This document shows, piece by piece, positions 1 through 10,232 of a stretch of DNA of 64,000 nt. Each line of letters starts with the position of its first letter. The first letter of the stretch is position 1. The position numbers were made by a program, and so were the translations under genes. This DNA comes from Streptococcus gallinaceus (GTDB lineage Bacteria > Bacillota > Bacilli > Lactobacillales > Streptococcaceae). The DNA is taken from the NCBI RefSeq assembly GCF_024170225.1, contig NZ_JALJXU010000010.1:1-64000 (forward strand). Reading direction: 5' to 3'. The notes beneath the pieces were generated by a model. The model worked only from the letters and a program-made list of their open reading frames with translations, did no database searches and was not told the origin of the DNA.

Positions 1-1234
1 GCCACTCTTGAAATATTCCCCAATTTGCGACAGAGAACGAAAAGCTAGTTTTGGTGTTTGGTCGCTCTTGCCAAATGAAAGAAACTTGACAGCTGCCTTG
101 CTGTATTGGGTGTACTGGATACGTTTGACGAAGTTATGTACTCCTAGAGCTGATGAAAAACGGCTGGTTGCTGTCGTCGGAAGGATGTGGTTAGCACCCG
201 CATAGTAATCGCCGATTGGTTCACTGGTGTAGTGACCGAGGAAGATTGAGCCTGCATTTCCCACCTTGTCCAAGTAGGCATAGGCATTTTCCATAGCGAT
301 TTCCAAGTATTCTAGGGCGACTTGATTCATGAGATCAAACATGCTGTCCGCATCTGGTGCAATGATGATTCGCCCATTATTTTCCACAGACGTACGCGCA
401 ATCTCCTGTCTAGGCAAATCAAGTAGCTGTCTCTGAATTTCTGTTTCAACCTGCTCTGTCAATTTTTCCGAATCCGTAACCAAAATAGCTCGCGCTCTTT
501 TATCGTGTTCAGCCTGAGATAGAAGGTCCGCCGCCACATACTTGGAATTGGCAGAACTATCAGCGATAACGCCAATTTCAGAAGGCCCCGCAATCATGTC
601 GATACCGACCAGTCCATAGACCTGCTTCTTGGTAGTCGCTACAAAGATATTACCAGGTCCAGTGATTTTATCGACTTTTGGGAATCGTCTCCGTGCTATA
701 AGCTAGCGCTGCCACCCTTTGAGCACCACCAACTTGGTAAATCTTGTCCACTCCAGCAAGTTTTGCCGCCACCAAAATCGCTGGCACAAAGTTTTCTTGC
801 GGTGGTGTAATCATGATGATTTCCTTGACACCCACAATCTTGGCTGGAATGACATTCATGAGGACAGATGACGGATAGGCTGCCGTCCCACCAGGAACGT
901 ACCCCCCACACGCTCAATAGGGCGGATGAGTTGCCCACGGATAACCCCATCAGAAGGTTGGTCTTCAAAGCCAGTCTCCAATTGTTGGCGGTGGTAAGAT
1001 TCGATGTTAGCCTTGGCATTTTCAAGCGCTGACAAGACCGCTTGGTCCACATCCTCAAAAGCTTGGTCAATCAAATCTTGAACCACTTCGAAATCAGCTA
1101 GGTCAATGCCATCAAACTGTTTACTATAATCACGCAAAACGTCATCACCACGCGTCTTAACCGCCTCAATAATATCACGAACAGTTGCTTCGACATCTTC
1201 ATTTTGACGGCTGAGTTCCACTTAATCGCTTCAT
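1..1234 (-). pseudogene. hisD: Histidinol dehydrogenase, multiply frameshifted and cut by the window edge
   Basis: HisD catalyses the last two NAD-dependent steps of histidine synthesis. Pieces in different frames read as one HisD: the N-terminal helical part (856-1221), the NAD-fold part with [12 protein letters not shown] (668-859), then an open frame from about 665 to base 1 containing ITGPGNIFVAT, IAGPSEIGVIAD and the zinc-site segment AGANHILPT. Breaks lie near the start (the ATG at 1234 reads only about 11 codons before a stop, and the N-terminus looks shortened), at a six-G run (902-907, one base missing) and at AAAA (676-679, one base extra). The ATG overlaps the hisG stop. I infer a dead gene. 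Confidence 0.88.
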
Positions 1235-1879
1235 TTGAAAGCCACCTCTCTATCTCCTACCAAGCCTTCCAAGGTCTGAATGAAAGGCAAAACCGCTGCA
1301 TGATTTTTCAGCGCAGCCTTATTGACAATGAGCCGAGCTGAAATCCGACAAATATCTTCATAAACTTCAAGACCATTAGCCACCAAAGTTGAACCAGTCT
1401 CCACGATATCGACAATAACATCTGCTAAGCCAATGACAGGCGCAATCTCAACTGACCCTTGGATGGAAATGATTTCCACATCTTCACCCTTTTTGGGCAA
1501 AGTGATGTGTCGCCACGGTCGGATATTTGGTCGCAATACGCTTGCGCTTATGATCAGACGGGCCGTAGTCTGCCGTTGATGCCACCGCAAATTTACAAAG
1601 TCCAAAATTCAGATCCAACATTTCAAGATAGCCCGTCGGATGTTCGATGAGCACATCCTTTCCAACCACACCCAAGTCAGCCACCCCATGACACACATAA
1701 GTGGTCACATCAGGCGCCTTAATCAATAAAAAGCGGAACTTGCCATCCGGGCTATCAAAAATCAAATGGCGTCCCTTGTCTGCCATGAAAGTCATGTCAA
1801 AACCAGCCTTTTCCAACAAGTCAATCGTCGATTTTTCAATACGCCCCTTGGTCAGGGCGATGGTTACAGGCTTAGCCAT
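1231..1879 (-). pseudogene. hisG: ATP phosphoribosyltransferase catalytic subunit, frameshifted
   Basis: HisG joins ATP and PRPP in the first step of histidine synthesis; this is the short form that needs HisZ. The first half reads [17 protein letters not shown] and continues to HHFAQKG, then hits a stop. The rest ([16 protein letters not shown], then the PRPP loop [13 protein letters not shown]) is in another frame. The break is at AAAAAGGG (plus bases 1487-1494), where one extra base gives GGG TGA instead of GGT GAA. The total of 649 nt, one more than a multiple of three, fits a single insertion. Its start overlaps the hisZ stop (ATGGCTAA). Confidence 0.9.
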
Positions 1880-2689
1880 GCGCCACCTCACTTTCAAAAC
1901 GATCATGCACCGCTTGGTAAACCGAGTCAATGTCAATGGCTCAACCAATCGCTGTCAATTCCTTGGCACCAAAACGTTCAAAGAGCTTGTCATAACGCCC
2001 ACCAGAAACAAAAGCATCCGGCACCTTATCGCCAAAGACTTTGAACATGAGTCCTGTATAATAAGGCACGGGCTTACGCGCCTGCTCCAGCGCCTCTTTC
2101 CAATCCTCAAACAAGAACGGAAGCTGACTGATAAAGCCATCAAATTCACTCGGATGCGCCAGGGTAAATTCCTTCAGCCCGGTCACATTCTTATCTTGGA
2201 TTGCCTGCTTAAAATTCTGTAATTCATTATAAGCAAGCGTCATACTTTCAAAGACCGTTTCTAAAATGGCCGCATGGGATAATTCAAACGTTACTTGGTC
2301 CAATTTTGCCACATCCAAGGCTTCCTTGGCAGACAAGAGAACTTCTTCGACAGCTAGTTGCACTGGATAGCCAATCATTTCCACACCTGCCTGTGTGTGT
2401 TCATTTGTCAGTCCTCCCAGGTCTTCGTGACGTTGAAATACCTTACCCGAATTTGACTAGTCACATCTGGTCTCAAACTCAAGAGCTGTCCTTCCGTATC
2501 AAACAGATTGTAGTGTTGACTGGATACCTGATTCGAAAAAACCTCGAAATGCTCCATGATCGGCGTCTCAATCCGATTAAGCCCCTTTTCCATCAGCGAA
2601 TCGCTGATAGCGTGTTCAATCTTGTAGGTCACCCGCGCTCGCTTAAACAACTTATCATGCATGCCCTGCGGCAAGGTCGTCTTCTTCAT
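1872..2689 (-). pseudogene. hisZ: ATP phosphoribosyltransferase regulatory subunit (HisRS-like), broken
   Basis: HisZ is the catalytically inactive histidyl-tRNA synthetase paralogue that pairs with short HisG. The first part ([18 protein letters not shown] to [16 protein letters not shown]) contains the class II synthetase motif-2-like region and ends at 2408. The next part ([16 protein letters not shown] and on) is shifted by one base. Near the C-terminus an in-frame TGA at 1941-1943 follows AKELTAIG; the frame then continues [22 protein letters not shown] to the TAA at 1872, so this looks like a Trp codon changed to a stop. At least two independent lesions. Confidence 0.88.
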
Positions 2690-3735
2690 CCGCAAATCCT
2701 CCTGATTTCCGACACCACTTCTTCCATTTCCGCCTGCGTTCCGATGGAAATGCGAAGGTAGTCCTTGAGCCTCGCTACCTTTGGAAAATAGCAGACATAG
2801 ATTTCTTTTTCTTGTAGTTTTTAGAACAAATGGCTGGCACTAACGGTCTGCGGCCTAGTCAAGACAAAATTGGTCTGACTTGGTAGCACCTCAAAGCCCA
2901 AATCAACTAATTCTTGTGCAAACCAATCACGAGTCGTCATGATTTTCTGACAAGTCCCCTCGTAGTAAGGCCAGTCTTCTACCGCAACTGTCGCTAATTT
3001 CTCAGCAAGAGCATCAAGGTTATAGGGATTGACAGAATTCTTGATAGCATTGATAACTGCTATGAGCCTGGGGTTTCCGATACCGTATCCAACCCGCAAA
3101 CCAGCAAAAGCAGCATCTTTTGAGAACGTTCGCGTGATGAAAAGATTATCGTATTTTTCAAGCAAGGGAAGAGCTGTCTGACCACCAAAATTGATATAGG
3201 CTTCATCTACAATAACCACCACATCCTGATTAGCCTGAATAATTTTCTCAATCTCGTCCAAAGGTTTGAAAATACCCGTTGGCGCATTTGGATCTGTGAT
3301 GATGATACCTCCATTTGGCACGTGATAGTCTGCCCCATCAATCTTAAAGTCCGCTGTCAAAGGAATCTCCTTAAATGGAATATGATAAAGGTCAGCCCAT
3401 ACCTTGTAAAATCCGTAAGTTAAGTCTGGAAAAAGCACTGGTAAATCGTCATTAAAGAAAGCTAGAAAGGCCATAGATAAGATATCATCTGAGCCATTTC
3501 CGACGATAATTTGGTCAGCCGGAACTTGAAGTTGCTTAGATAAAGCCTCTCGAAACACAGCCTGGTCCAAACTTGAATATTTACGCAAACAATTCCCATC
3601 AAAATGAGCAAACGCCTCTAGCACCTTTGGGCTAGGCTCATAAGCATTCTCGTTGGTGTTCAGTTTAATCATCTTGTCACCACTTGGCTGAGCGCCAGCA
3701 ACATAAGCATCGATTTGTCTTAGTCCTCTTATCAT
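2686..3735 (-). pseudogene. hisC: Histidinol-phosphate aminotransferase with a premature stop
   Basis: HisC is a PLP-dependent aminotransferase of histidine synthesis. The start is the ATG at 3735 ([16 protein letters not shown]), six bases after AAGGAAG. The family motifs [27 protein letters not shown] and the PLP-lysine segment [18 protein letters not shown] are present. An in-frame TAA at 2821-2823 stops it after 304 codons, while the same frame continues ([20 protein letters not shown]) to the TGA at 2686. IYVCYF has Cys where the family usually has Arg, a second sign of relaxed selection. It would be 349 aa if intact, a normal length. First gene of the operon, under the T-box leader. Confidence 0.88.
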
Positions 3736-3763
3736 CGTTCTTCCTTTCTTGTCATGAGAGTAG

Positions 3764-4010
3764 AAAAAATCCTCACAAAAATACATTTGTAAGGACGCTG
3801 AAAACGTGGTTCCACCTTTATTCGGCCATCAATCGCTTGATAACCCTCATGAAGTTCGAGACTCCTAGTCGCTAACGAAGCCACCCGACTTATACTACAC
3901 ACTGTACCAACCAGCTTCGCCGAAGCACTCGAGAATGTGGGGTTCAAGGATTGCACACCGTCTCACCCTTAGGCGCTCTCTGTCTCTTGTCTTAAACCAT
4001 AGACTTCGTC
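3764..4010 (-). promoter_or_regulatory. T-box leader of the his operon with terminator
   Basis: On the minus strand the leader carries the T-box sequence AAGGTGGAACCACG (3818-3805), which pairs with the 3' end of uncharged tRNA. It is followed by a terminator: TCCTTACAAA pairs with TTTGTGAGGA and is followed by six T (3795-3764). Upstream, around 3900-4000, is a stem-I-like region; a CAC triplet in CCCCACATTC is a plausible histidine specifier. The hisC ribosome site and ATG follow within 30 bases. The leader appears intact although the genes it controls are broken. The specifier choice is inference. Confidence 0.85.
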
Positions 4011-4221
4011 TATCTTCTCTCATAGATTTGAATATTTATGTTATTTTACACTAATTCTTTAGCTAAGGTAGACATAATTTTCATATTTTTCAGAATTTTT
4101 TGATAAAAAAATCAACTCAATTTCAATATTTGTATTTTTTTACATAAATTGTTGAAATACCCTTGAAATTCTGTTTTTCAGTGATAAAATAGAACAAGAT
4201 AAAAAATTGAGGAGATACCAT

Positions 4222-4939
4222 ATGCCAACTGGCGTGATTATAAACTCTCTCTCCATCGTTTTTGGAGGGATTTTGGGCGGCTTGGTTGGACACAAACTGA
4301 CGGAAGAATTTAAAACACAAATCAATCTAATTTTTGGAATTTGCTCGATGGGCATGGGAATCGCCTCCATCGCTGGAATGAAATTTATGCCCGCTGTCAT
4401 TTTTTCCCTCGTTATCGGAACAGGCTTAGGATTGGTTTTAAACTTGGGCGATAAAATCAACCAAGTAGGACTTTTGATGGAAAAGGCTATGACTAAAATC
4501 CTGCCTGAACAGCCACGGGACATACCTCATGAAGAATTTTTAGCTAGCTTATTGACTGTTATCGTCCTCTTTTGTGCTAGCGGCACTGGAATTTATGGTA
4601 GTTTGGATGCCGGTATGTCAGGAGATGCGACTATTCTCATCTCAAAGTCAATTTTAGACTTTTTCACAGCCGCGATATTTGCCTGCAATCTGGGCTATAT
4701 CGTATCTTTAATCGCTATTCCCCAATTCCTCTTTTTCACCCTTCTCTTTTATCTGGCTCGCTTTATTGTCCCTATGACAACAAGCTGATTTCAAAGCTTG
4801 CGGTGGATTTCTCATGCTGGCAACTGGTTTTAGGATGATTCAAGTCAAACTCTTTCCAGTGGCAAATATGATACCTGCCATGATCTTGGTCATGCCTCTA
4901 AGTTGGTTTTGGGCACAGATTATTTTACAAATTTTATAG
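4222..4939 (+). pseudogene. DUF554 (YdfK-like) membrane protein, frameshifted near the C-terminus
   Basis: Function is unknown for the family, a multi-pass inner-membrane protein. The start is the ATG at 4222 after GAGGAG, giving MPTGVIINSLSIVFGGILGG and several hydrophobic segments. The frame stops at 4788 after IVPMTTS, but the next bases in another frame read DFKACGGFLMLATGFRMIQV and LFPVANMIPAMILVMP down to the TAG at 4939. That is the usual last part of the family, so one frameshift near 4775-4790 has cut the protein from about 235 to 189 aa. It could still be partly functional. Confidence 0.75.
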
Positions 4940-4948
4940 ACAAAAATG

Positions 4949-4980
4949 GGCTAGGAACTTTGTCCTAGCCTCTATTTATT
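4949..4980. terminator. Intrinsic terminator between DUF554 and lrgB
   Basis: A perfect 8-bp stem, GGCTAGGA (4949-4956) and TCCTAGCC (4963-4970), with a 6-base loop is followed by TCTATTTATTT. A-rich sequence on the left side suggests it also works for the convergent lrgAB transcript. Confidence 0.8.
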
Positions 4981-5675
4981 TACTTTAAAATCAACTGCGC
5001 CACTATTGGACTGACAAGGACGTACATGATACCTGTAATACCAATTGACAAGCCAGCCATGGCTCCTGCCACTCGTCCATATTGTAGCGCAGCTCCTGTT
5101 CCCACAGCATGTCCTGTCCCTCCCAAGGCCAAGCCAATCACCACAGGATCTTCTACTTTCAGCACTTTCAAGATAACTGGCCCGAGGGCACTGGTCAGTA
5201 TTCCAGTGATAACGACTACGACCAGGGTAATGGTCATCATTCCACCCATCTTATCCGTAATTCCAATCGCCATAGCTGTCGTCACGGATTTTGGAAAAAG
5301 AGAAATAGCTAGAAAATAATTCATCCCAAAAACTTTCGCAATAGCAGCCGTAGAGCAAGTATTGGCCAGACAAGCTAGAAAACTTGACAATAAAATACTA
5401 CGTACATGATGCTTCATCAGATGAAAAGTCCGATAGAGAGGAATGGCTAGCGCTACCGTTGAAGGGGCGATAAGAGTGGTTAGATACGACCCGCCAACGT
5501 AATAATCCTTGTAAGAAATACCTAAAAATTTCAAGAAAGCAATCAAAATCACCGTAGCAAGCAATAAAGGCGTAGTCAACGGATGCGGAAACCGTCTAAA
5601 AATCATCATTCCTATAAAATAAGCCACGATACTGGCCATAAGCCCAAACATTGGGCTCGAAAATAGCTCTGCCAT
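4980..5675 (-). CDS. lrgB: LrgB/CidB family membrane protein
   Basis: LrgB works with LrgA in the cytoplasmic membrane. The pair is linked to murein hydrolase control and autolysis, and in streptococci to pyruvate uptake. The 231-aa protein is hydrophobic throughout, with repeated Gly/Ala-rich membrane segments and the family signatures FPKSVTTAMAIGI and GLALGGTGHAVGTGAA. Length is normal. The ATG directly follows the lrgA stop with no gap, so the two are translated together; the ribosome site GAGGAGG lies inside the end of lrgA. Confidence 0.9.
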   Translation of the reverse strand: MAELFSSPMFGLMASIVAYFIGMMIFRRFPHPLTTPLLLATVILIAFLKFLGISYKDYYVGGSYLTTLIAPSTVALAIPLYRTFHLMKHHVRSILLSSFLACLANTCSTAAIAKVFGMNYFLAISLFPKSVTTAMAIGITDKMGGMMTITLVVVVITGILTSALGPVILKVLKVEDPVVIGLALGGTGHAVGTGAALQYGRVAGAMAGLSIGITGIMYVLVSPIVAQLILK

Positions 5676-6044
5676 TTACTTGCCCTCCTCAAAGTCGCCT
5701 TCGTACCGATTTTTGATGAAGCCAACAACAAATGCAATAACCACCATATTTAAGACCAAAGCTCCACCAATAATCAAACTAATCGGAAGTAAATAAGGTT
5801 TGATAGCTGTGAAATTCTCCATAATCCCAACAGTAGGTGGTAAAAAGAGAATGGTCATATTCGCCAAAAGGAAACTCCCCACCTTATCAATATGCCGCAA
5901 ACGAATCCATTTCATTTCTAGGGCAATAAAAAGCAAGAGCAAACCGATAATACTACCAGGAACTGGCAAGTGAAACAAAGTCGAAATCGCCTCACCAGCA
6001 AATGAAAAACACAAAATAATCATTAATTGCACGTATAATTTCAT
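5676..6044 (-). CDS. lrgA: LrgA/CidA family holin-like membrane protein
   Basis: A 122-aa protein with four predicted membrane segments, including LMIILCFSFAGEAISTLFHL and the family stretch PGSIIGLLLLFIALE. A charged C-terminus (KNRYEGDFEEGK) faces the cytoplasm. It is the first gene of the lrgAB operon, with an AGGTG ribosome site before the ATG. Regulation cannot be read from the sequence; the known lrg two-component genes are not next to it here. Confidence 0.9.
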   Translation of the reverse strand: MKLYVQLMIILCFSFAGEAISTLFHLPVPGSIIGLLLLFIALEMKWIRLRHIDKVGSFLLANMTILFLPPTVGIMENFTAIKPYLLPISLIIGGALVLNMVVIAFVVGFIKNRYEGDFEEGK

Positions 6045-6130
6045 GAAAACACCTCACCTACTAGTCTACTACTCTGAAAACAGAATGCAAGAGACTGAAA
6101 CGTTTACATGAGAAGAAAAATAAAGGCAGC

Positions 6131-6156
6131 AAAAAAAACCGGTCTCCCGGTTTTTT
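6131..6156 (-). terminator. Terminator of the pst-phoU operon
   Basis: On the minus strand AACCGG and CCGGTT flank a short loop and are followed by eight T. It lies just after the phoU stop codon. Confidence 0.85.
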
Positions 6157-6164
6157 CATTTTTA

Positions 6165-6821
6165 TTATAATTCTGTAATTTTACCTGTATTGATGTAGCA
6201 AACCCACTCACAGATATTTTTAGCATAATCACCAATTCGTTCCAAGTAAGAAATGACTTGGTAATAATCGCGACCTGCAATAATGGCATCTGGATTTTTA
6301 CGAATTTCGGCAGTTGCCAATTCACGGATGCTATCAAAGTAATGGTTGACGATTTCATCATGAGCAGCAATTTCGTAAGCTTGCTCTTCGTTTCCACTGT
6401 TGAGATACAAATCCAAGACAGATTCAACAAATTTACGCACTTCTTTACCCATTTTATTGATTTCTTGCTCAACTTCTGGGATACGCAATTCACCTTTCAT
6501 ACGGATAGTTGCTTCAGCAATCGCAGCAGCATGGTCACCCATACGCTCGATATCGCTGGTTGCTTTCAAAACAGTGATAACCGTACGGAGGTCTGTTGAA
6601 ACTGGTTGTTGGAGAGCAATAATTTCAAGTGATTTTTGCTCCAATTTCACCTCAAAATCATTGATTTTCGCATCTGCTTCAATCACTTCTTTTGCCATCT
6701 CACGGTCGTGAGTAATGAAAGCGCGAACCGTTTTGTTGATTTGTCCTAGGACTTCATTTCCCATTGCATAGAATTGATTGTGCAATTTCGCTAATTCTTC
6801 TTCAAATTGTGAACGTAACAT
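6165..6821 (-). CDS. phoU: Phosphate signalling protein PhoU
   Basis: PhoU is a cytoplasmic all-helical protein that restrains Pst transport and phosphate signalling. The 218-aa product has the two repeated three-helix bundles of the family with the metal-binding motifs: EVIEADAKINDFEV and ATSDIERMGDHAAAIAE in the first half, AHDEIVNHYFDSIREL and YLERIGDYAKNICEW in the second. It is the last gene of the pst operon, 29 bases after the second pstB, with a strong terminator behind it. Confidence 0.95.
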   Translation of the reverse strand: MLRSQFEEELAKLHNQFYAMGNEVLGQINKTVRAFITHDREMAKEVIEADAKINDFEVKLEQKSLEIIALQQPVSTDLRTVITVLKATSDIERMGDHAAAIAEATIRMKGELRIPEVEQEINKMGKEVRKFVESVLDLYLNSGNEEQAYEIAAHDEIVNHYFDSIRELATAEIRKNPDAIIAGRDYYQVISYLERIGDYAKNICEWVCYINTGKITEL

Positions 6822-6850
6822 TGTGGCCTCTTTCTTCTCTTGACTAATTT

Positions 6851-7609
6851 CTAGCCAAATTTACCTGTAATATAGTCTTCAGTTTCTTTATTTGCTGGGT
6901 TCAAGAACATGTCCTTAGTTGTGTTGTATTCAACCAAATCACCGTCCAAGAAGAAACCAGTGTAGTCCGAAATACGTGATGCCTGCTGCATAGAACGTGT
7001 GACTACTACCATGGTATATTTTTCTTTCAATCCATAAAGGGTATCTTCAATTTTACCTGCAGAAATAGGGTCAAGGGCTGATGTTGGTTCGTCTAAAAGA
7101 ATCACTTTTGGACTGGTTGCCAATACCCGAGCCACACAGACACGTTGCTGCTGACCACCTGACAAACCAAGTGCAGAATCATGAAGACGATCTTTCACCT
7201 CATCCCAGATAGATGCCCCAATCAAAGAGGTTTCAACAGCTTCATCCAAGATTTGCTTGTCCTTAATCCCGTTGATTCGCAAGCCGTAGACCACATTTTC
7301 ATAGATAGACATTGGGAAAGGATTGGGTTGTTGGAAAACCATCCCAATTTCCTTACGCAAGTCTACTGTATCTGTCCGTGGACTGTAGATGTTGCGACCA
7401 TTGTAATTAATAGCTCCTGTCAAGGTCACTTCTGGGTTCAAGTCACCCATGCGGTTGATAGAACGTAAAAGTGTTGATTTCCCTGAACCTGAAGGTCCAA
7501 TGAGAGTTGTAATCTTATTCGGATAAAAATCAATTGACACGCTGTTGAGGGCTTTTTTCTGGTTGTAATAAACAGATAAATCTTTTACTTGAATAATCGG
7601 TTCTGTCAT
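6851..7609 (-). CDS. pstB: Phosphate ABC transporter ATP-binding protein (second copy)
   Basis: The ATPase that powers phosphate import through PstA/PstC. The 252-aa protein has Walker [10 protein letters not shown], the Q-loop [15 protein letters not shown], the signature [16 protein letters not shown] and Walker [14 protein letters not shown]. The residue after the ATPase switch region is Arg (VVTRSMQQA) where most ABC proteins, including the neighbouring copy, have His (VTHNMQQA). That is worth noting, although the rest looks intact. Two tandem pstB genes are usual in streptococci. Confidence 0.95.
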   Translation of the reverse strand: MTEPIIQVKDLSVYYNQKKALNSVSIDFYPNKITTLIGPSGSGKSTLLRSINRMGDLNPEVTLTGAINYNGRNIYSPRTDTVDLRKEIGMVFQQPNPFPMSIYENVVYGLRINGIKDKQILDEAVETSLIGASIWDEVKDRLHDSALGLSGGQQQRVCVARVLATSPKVILLDEPTSALDPISAGKIEDTLYGLKEKYTMVVVTRSMQQASRISDYTGFFLDGDLVEYNTTKDMFLNPANKETEDYITGKFG

Positions 7610-7620
7610 TTTATCCCTTT

Positions 7621-8424
7621 CTAACCAAAGTGGCCTGATACATAGTCACTTGTAGACTTCAACTTGGCATTTTGGAAAATATTGGCAGTCTTGTCATACT
7701 CGATCAAGTCTCCCAAATAGAAGAATGCCGTATAGTCACTCGCACGAGCGGCCTGTTGCATGTTGTGTGTCACGATGATAATGGTATAATCCTTTTTCAG
7801 TTCAAACATGGTTTCTTCCAGTTGCATAGTGGCAATTGGGTCAAGGGCTGAAGCCGGCTCATCCATAAGAAGGATATCTGGTTTTACAGAAATCGCACGA
7901 GCGATACACAAACGTTGTTGCTGACCACCTGATAAGGTCAAAGCAGACTTGTGCAAGTCATCCTTGACTTGGTCCCAAAGAGCAGCTTGTTTCAGAGATG
8001 TTTCTACGATTTCATCCAATACTTGCTTGTCTTTCACCCCCATACGTTCATGTGCAAAGGTGATATTGTTGTAAATAGATTTGGCAAATGGATTCGGACG
8101 TTGGAACACCATACCGATATGCTTACGAATTTCATAGACATTCATATCAGGACGATTGACATCGATGCCGTGATAAAGAATTTCACCCGTTACTTTGGCA
8201 ATATCGATGGTGTCATTCATGCGGTTCAAACTACGGAGGTAAGTTGATTTCCCACATCCAGATGGTCCAATCAAGGCCGTAATTTTATTTTTTTCAAACT
8301 GCATATCGATTCCCTTGTTGGCTTCTTTTCCACCATAGTAGACATGAAGGTCTTTGGTTTCAAGAGCAATTTTTTCCTGAGGAAAGGTAATGATATGGCG
8401 TTCATTCCAGTTATATTCAGTCAT
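7621..8424 (-). CDS. pstB: Phosphate ABC transporter ATP-binding protein (first copy)
   Basis: A 267-aa ATPase of the phosphate importer. Walker [11 protein letters not shown]-loop [15 protein letters not shown], signature [16 protein letters not shown], Walker [14 protein letters not shown] and the switch His in [17 protein letters not shown] are all present. It has a longer N-terminus than its partner ([18 protein letters not shown]), which suggests the two copies are not simply redundant. It sits between pstA and the second pstB with 11-base gaps. Confidence 0.95.
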   Translation of the reverse strand: MTEYNWNERHIITFPQEKIALETKDLHVYYGGKEANKGIDMQFEKNKITALIGPSGCGKSTYLRSLNRMNDTIDIAKVTGEILYHGIDVNRPDMNVYEIRKHIGMVFQRPNPFAKSIYNNITFAHERMGVKDKQVLDEIVETSLKQAALWDQVKDDLHKSALTLSGGQQQRLCIARAISVKPDILLMDEPASALDPIATMQLEETMFELKKDYTIIIVTHNMQQAARASDYTAFFYLGDLIEYDKTANIFQNAKLKSTSDYVSGHFG

Positions 8425-8435
8425 TTCTTCTCCTT

Positions 8436-9323
8436 TTAAGAAGCGGAAGTCAATTTGGCGTGAAGAATGCTACCCAAGCGGCGCGCAGCTAAGTTGAAAA
8501 TCAAAATGAAAATCAAGAGCACTGCTGCACTTCCTGCCGACACTTGCGTCGCATCAGGAATAGTACCTTCACTATTTACCTTCCAAATGTGTACAGCCAA
8601 GGTTTCTGACTGACGGAAGATAGAGATTGGGCTGGTTACAGAAAGTGGATTCCAGTTAGACCAATCAAGCGCTGGTGCTGACTGACCAGCTGTATAAATG
8701 AGGGCGGCTGCTTCACCAAAGATACGACCAGAAGCAAGGACGATACCAGTTACGATACCAGGAAGAGCTTCGGGAATAACAACATGAAGGACAGATTCCC
8801 AACGTGACAATCCAAGTGCCAGACCTGCTTCACGTTGCGTGTGGTGAACCGTACGCAAACTATCTTCTACAGTACGAGTCATTTGTGGCAAGTTAAAGAC
8901 AGTTAGCGCCAAGGCACCTGAAAGGATAGAAAATCCATATTCAAACTGAACAACGAAAATCAAATAACCAAAGAGACCAACGACCACTGATGGAAGTGAA
9001 GACAAAATCTCAATACACGTACGAATGAAGTTTGCCACTGGTCCTTTTTTAGCATATTCAGCCAAGTAGATACCTGCTCCTGTTGACAATGGAACAGAGA
9101 TGAGCAAGGTTACGACTAACAGGAAGAAGGAATTATAGAGTTGAATTCCAATCCCTCCACCAGCTTGGTAAGAAGATGATTTCCCTGTCAAGAAATGCCA
9201 ACTGATATGCGGAATCCCTCTGAGCAAGATATAGAGAATCAGAGAGGTCAAAATCAAGACGATAACGGAGGCAATAGCATAAAGAATGCCCGTTGCCAAC
9301 TTATCCATTTTTTTAGCGTGCAT
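8436..9323 (-). CDS. pstA: Phosphate ABC transporter permease PstA
   Basis: One of the two membrane permeases of the phosphate importer. The 295-aa protein has six membrane segments and the cytoplasmic EAA-type loop [21 protein letters not shown] that docks on PstB. Its start overlaps the pstC end by 11 bases, which indicates coupled translation. Length and order match the standard pst operon. Confidence 0.94.
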   Translation of the reverse strand: MHAKKMDKLATGILYAIASVIVLILTSLILYILLRGIPHISWHFLTGKSSSYQAGGGIGIQLYNSFFLLVVTLLISVPLSTGAGIYLAEYAKKGPVANFIRTCIEILSSLPSVVVGLFGYLIFVVQFEYGFSILSGALALTVFNLPQMTRTVEDSLRTVHHTQREAGLALGLSRWESVLHVVIPEALPGIVTGIVLASGRIFGEAAALIYTAGQSAPALDWSNWNPLSVTSPISIFRQSETLAVHIWKVNSEGTIPDATQVSAGSAAVLLIFILIFNLAARRLGSILHAKLTSAS

Positions 9324-10230
9324 AGTTTTTCTTACCCTCTCTTGTAATCAATTTCATAATCATATTGAAGACCAAACTCATGAGCAACAATACCAAGGCG
9401 AGTGACCACAAAACATTATTTTGGACAGTTCCCATTACAGTATTACCAATTCCCATGGTTAGGACAGAAGTCAAGGTTGCCGCTGGCGTTGTCAATGAAG
9501 TTGGAACAACTGCTGAGTTACCCACCACCATCTGAATGGCCAAAGCCTCACCAAATGCACGAGCCATACCGAAGATGACTGCAGTGAAAATACCAGGTTT
9601 TGCAGCGTTTAAGACAACGCGCCAAATGGTTTGCCAACGGGTTGCTCCCATAGCCAAGCTAGCCTCACGGTAATGGCGAGGTACAGCCTTCAAGCTATCT
9701 ACAGTCATAAAGGTTACTGTTGGCAGAATCATAACAAAGAGGACAAAGACCCCTGACAAAATTCCAAAACCAGTACCACCAAAAATACTACGAACAAAAG
9801 GTACCACGACTTGAAGACCGATAAATCCATAAACAACGGATGGAATACCGACCAACAACTCGATAACAGGTTGCAGAATTTTAGCACCACGCTTCGGAGA
9901 AATTTCAGTCATAAAGACAGCTGCTCCAATGGCAATCGGTGTTGCGACTACTGCTGATAAAATCGTTACAATAAAGGAACCTGAAATCATTGGAAGTGCA
10001 CCAAAAATTTTGGCACTTGGTTCCCATTTTGAACCGAACAAGAAATCAGCTAGATTAACGCCGTCTACAAAGAAGGTAGACAAACCACGTTGGGCAACGA
10101 AAATCAAAATCATAAAGACAATAAAAACAATCAAGGCTAAGCAAAGAAAAGTGATTGTTTTTCCAAAGCGCTCCAAGCGAGAATTTTTCGATGGAGAAGC
10201 CAATTTTTTCGCGAGTTCTTCGTTTTTCAT
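9313..10230 (-). CDS. pstC: Phosphate ABC transporter permease PstC
   Basis: The partner permease of PstA. It is 305 aa with a cytoplasmic N-terminus, a first membrane segment near residues 28-50 (ITFLCLALIVFIVFMILIFV), five further segments and the EAA-type loop YREASLAMGATRWQTIWRVVL. It lies two bases after the pstS stop. Confidence 0.94.
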   Translation of the reverse strand: MKNEELAKKLASPSKNSRLERFGKTITFLCLALIVFIVFMILIFVAQRGLSTFFVDGVNLADFLFGSKWEPSAKIFGALPMISGSFIVTILSAVVATPIAIGAAVFMTEISPKRGAKILQPVIELLVGIPSVVYGFIGLQVVVPFVRSIFGGTGFGILSGVFVLFVMILPTVTFMTVDSLKAVPRHYREASLAMGATRWQTIWRVVLNAAKPGIFTAVIFGMARAFGEALAIQMVVGNSAVVPTSLTTPAATLTSVLTMGIGNTVMGTVQNNVLWSLALVLLLMSLVFNMIMKLITREGKKNYAR

Positions 10231-10232
10231 AT

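Noticed and set aside
8..205. Plus-strand open frame at the left edge
   Set aside because: It lies opposite the open hisD frame that carries recognisable HisD motifs.
1..3735. His frameshifts as pure sequencing error
   Set aside because: Several shifts are in homopolymers, but the in-frame stops in hisC and hisZ and the Arg to Cys change are substitutions, and neighbouring long genes are clean. Read checks would still be useful.
5026..5319. Plus-strand open frames opposite lrgB
   Set aside because: Shadow of the conserved LrgB frame; no ribosome site.
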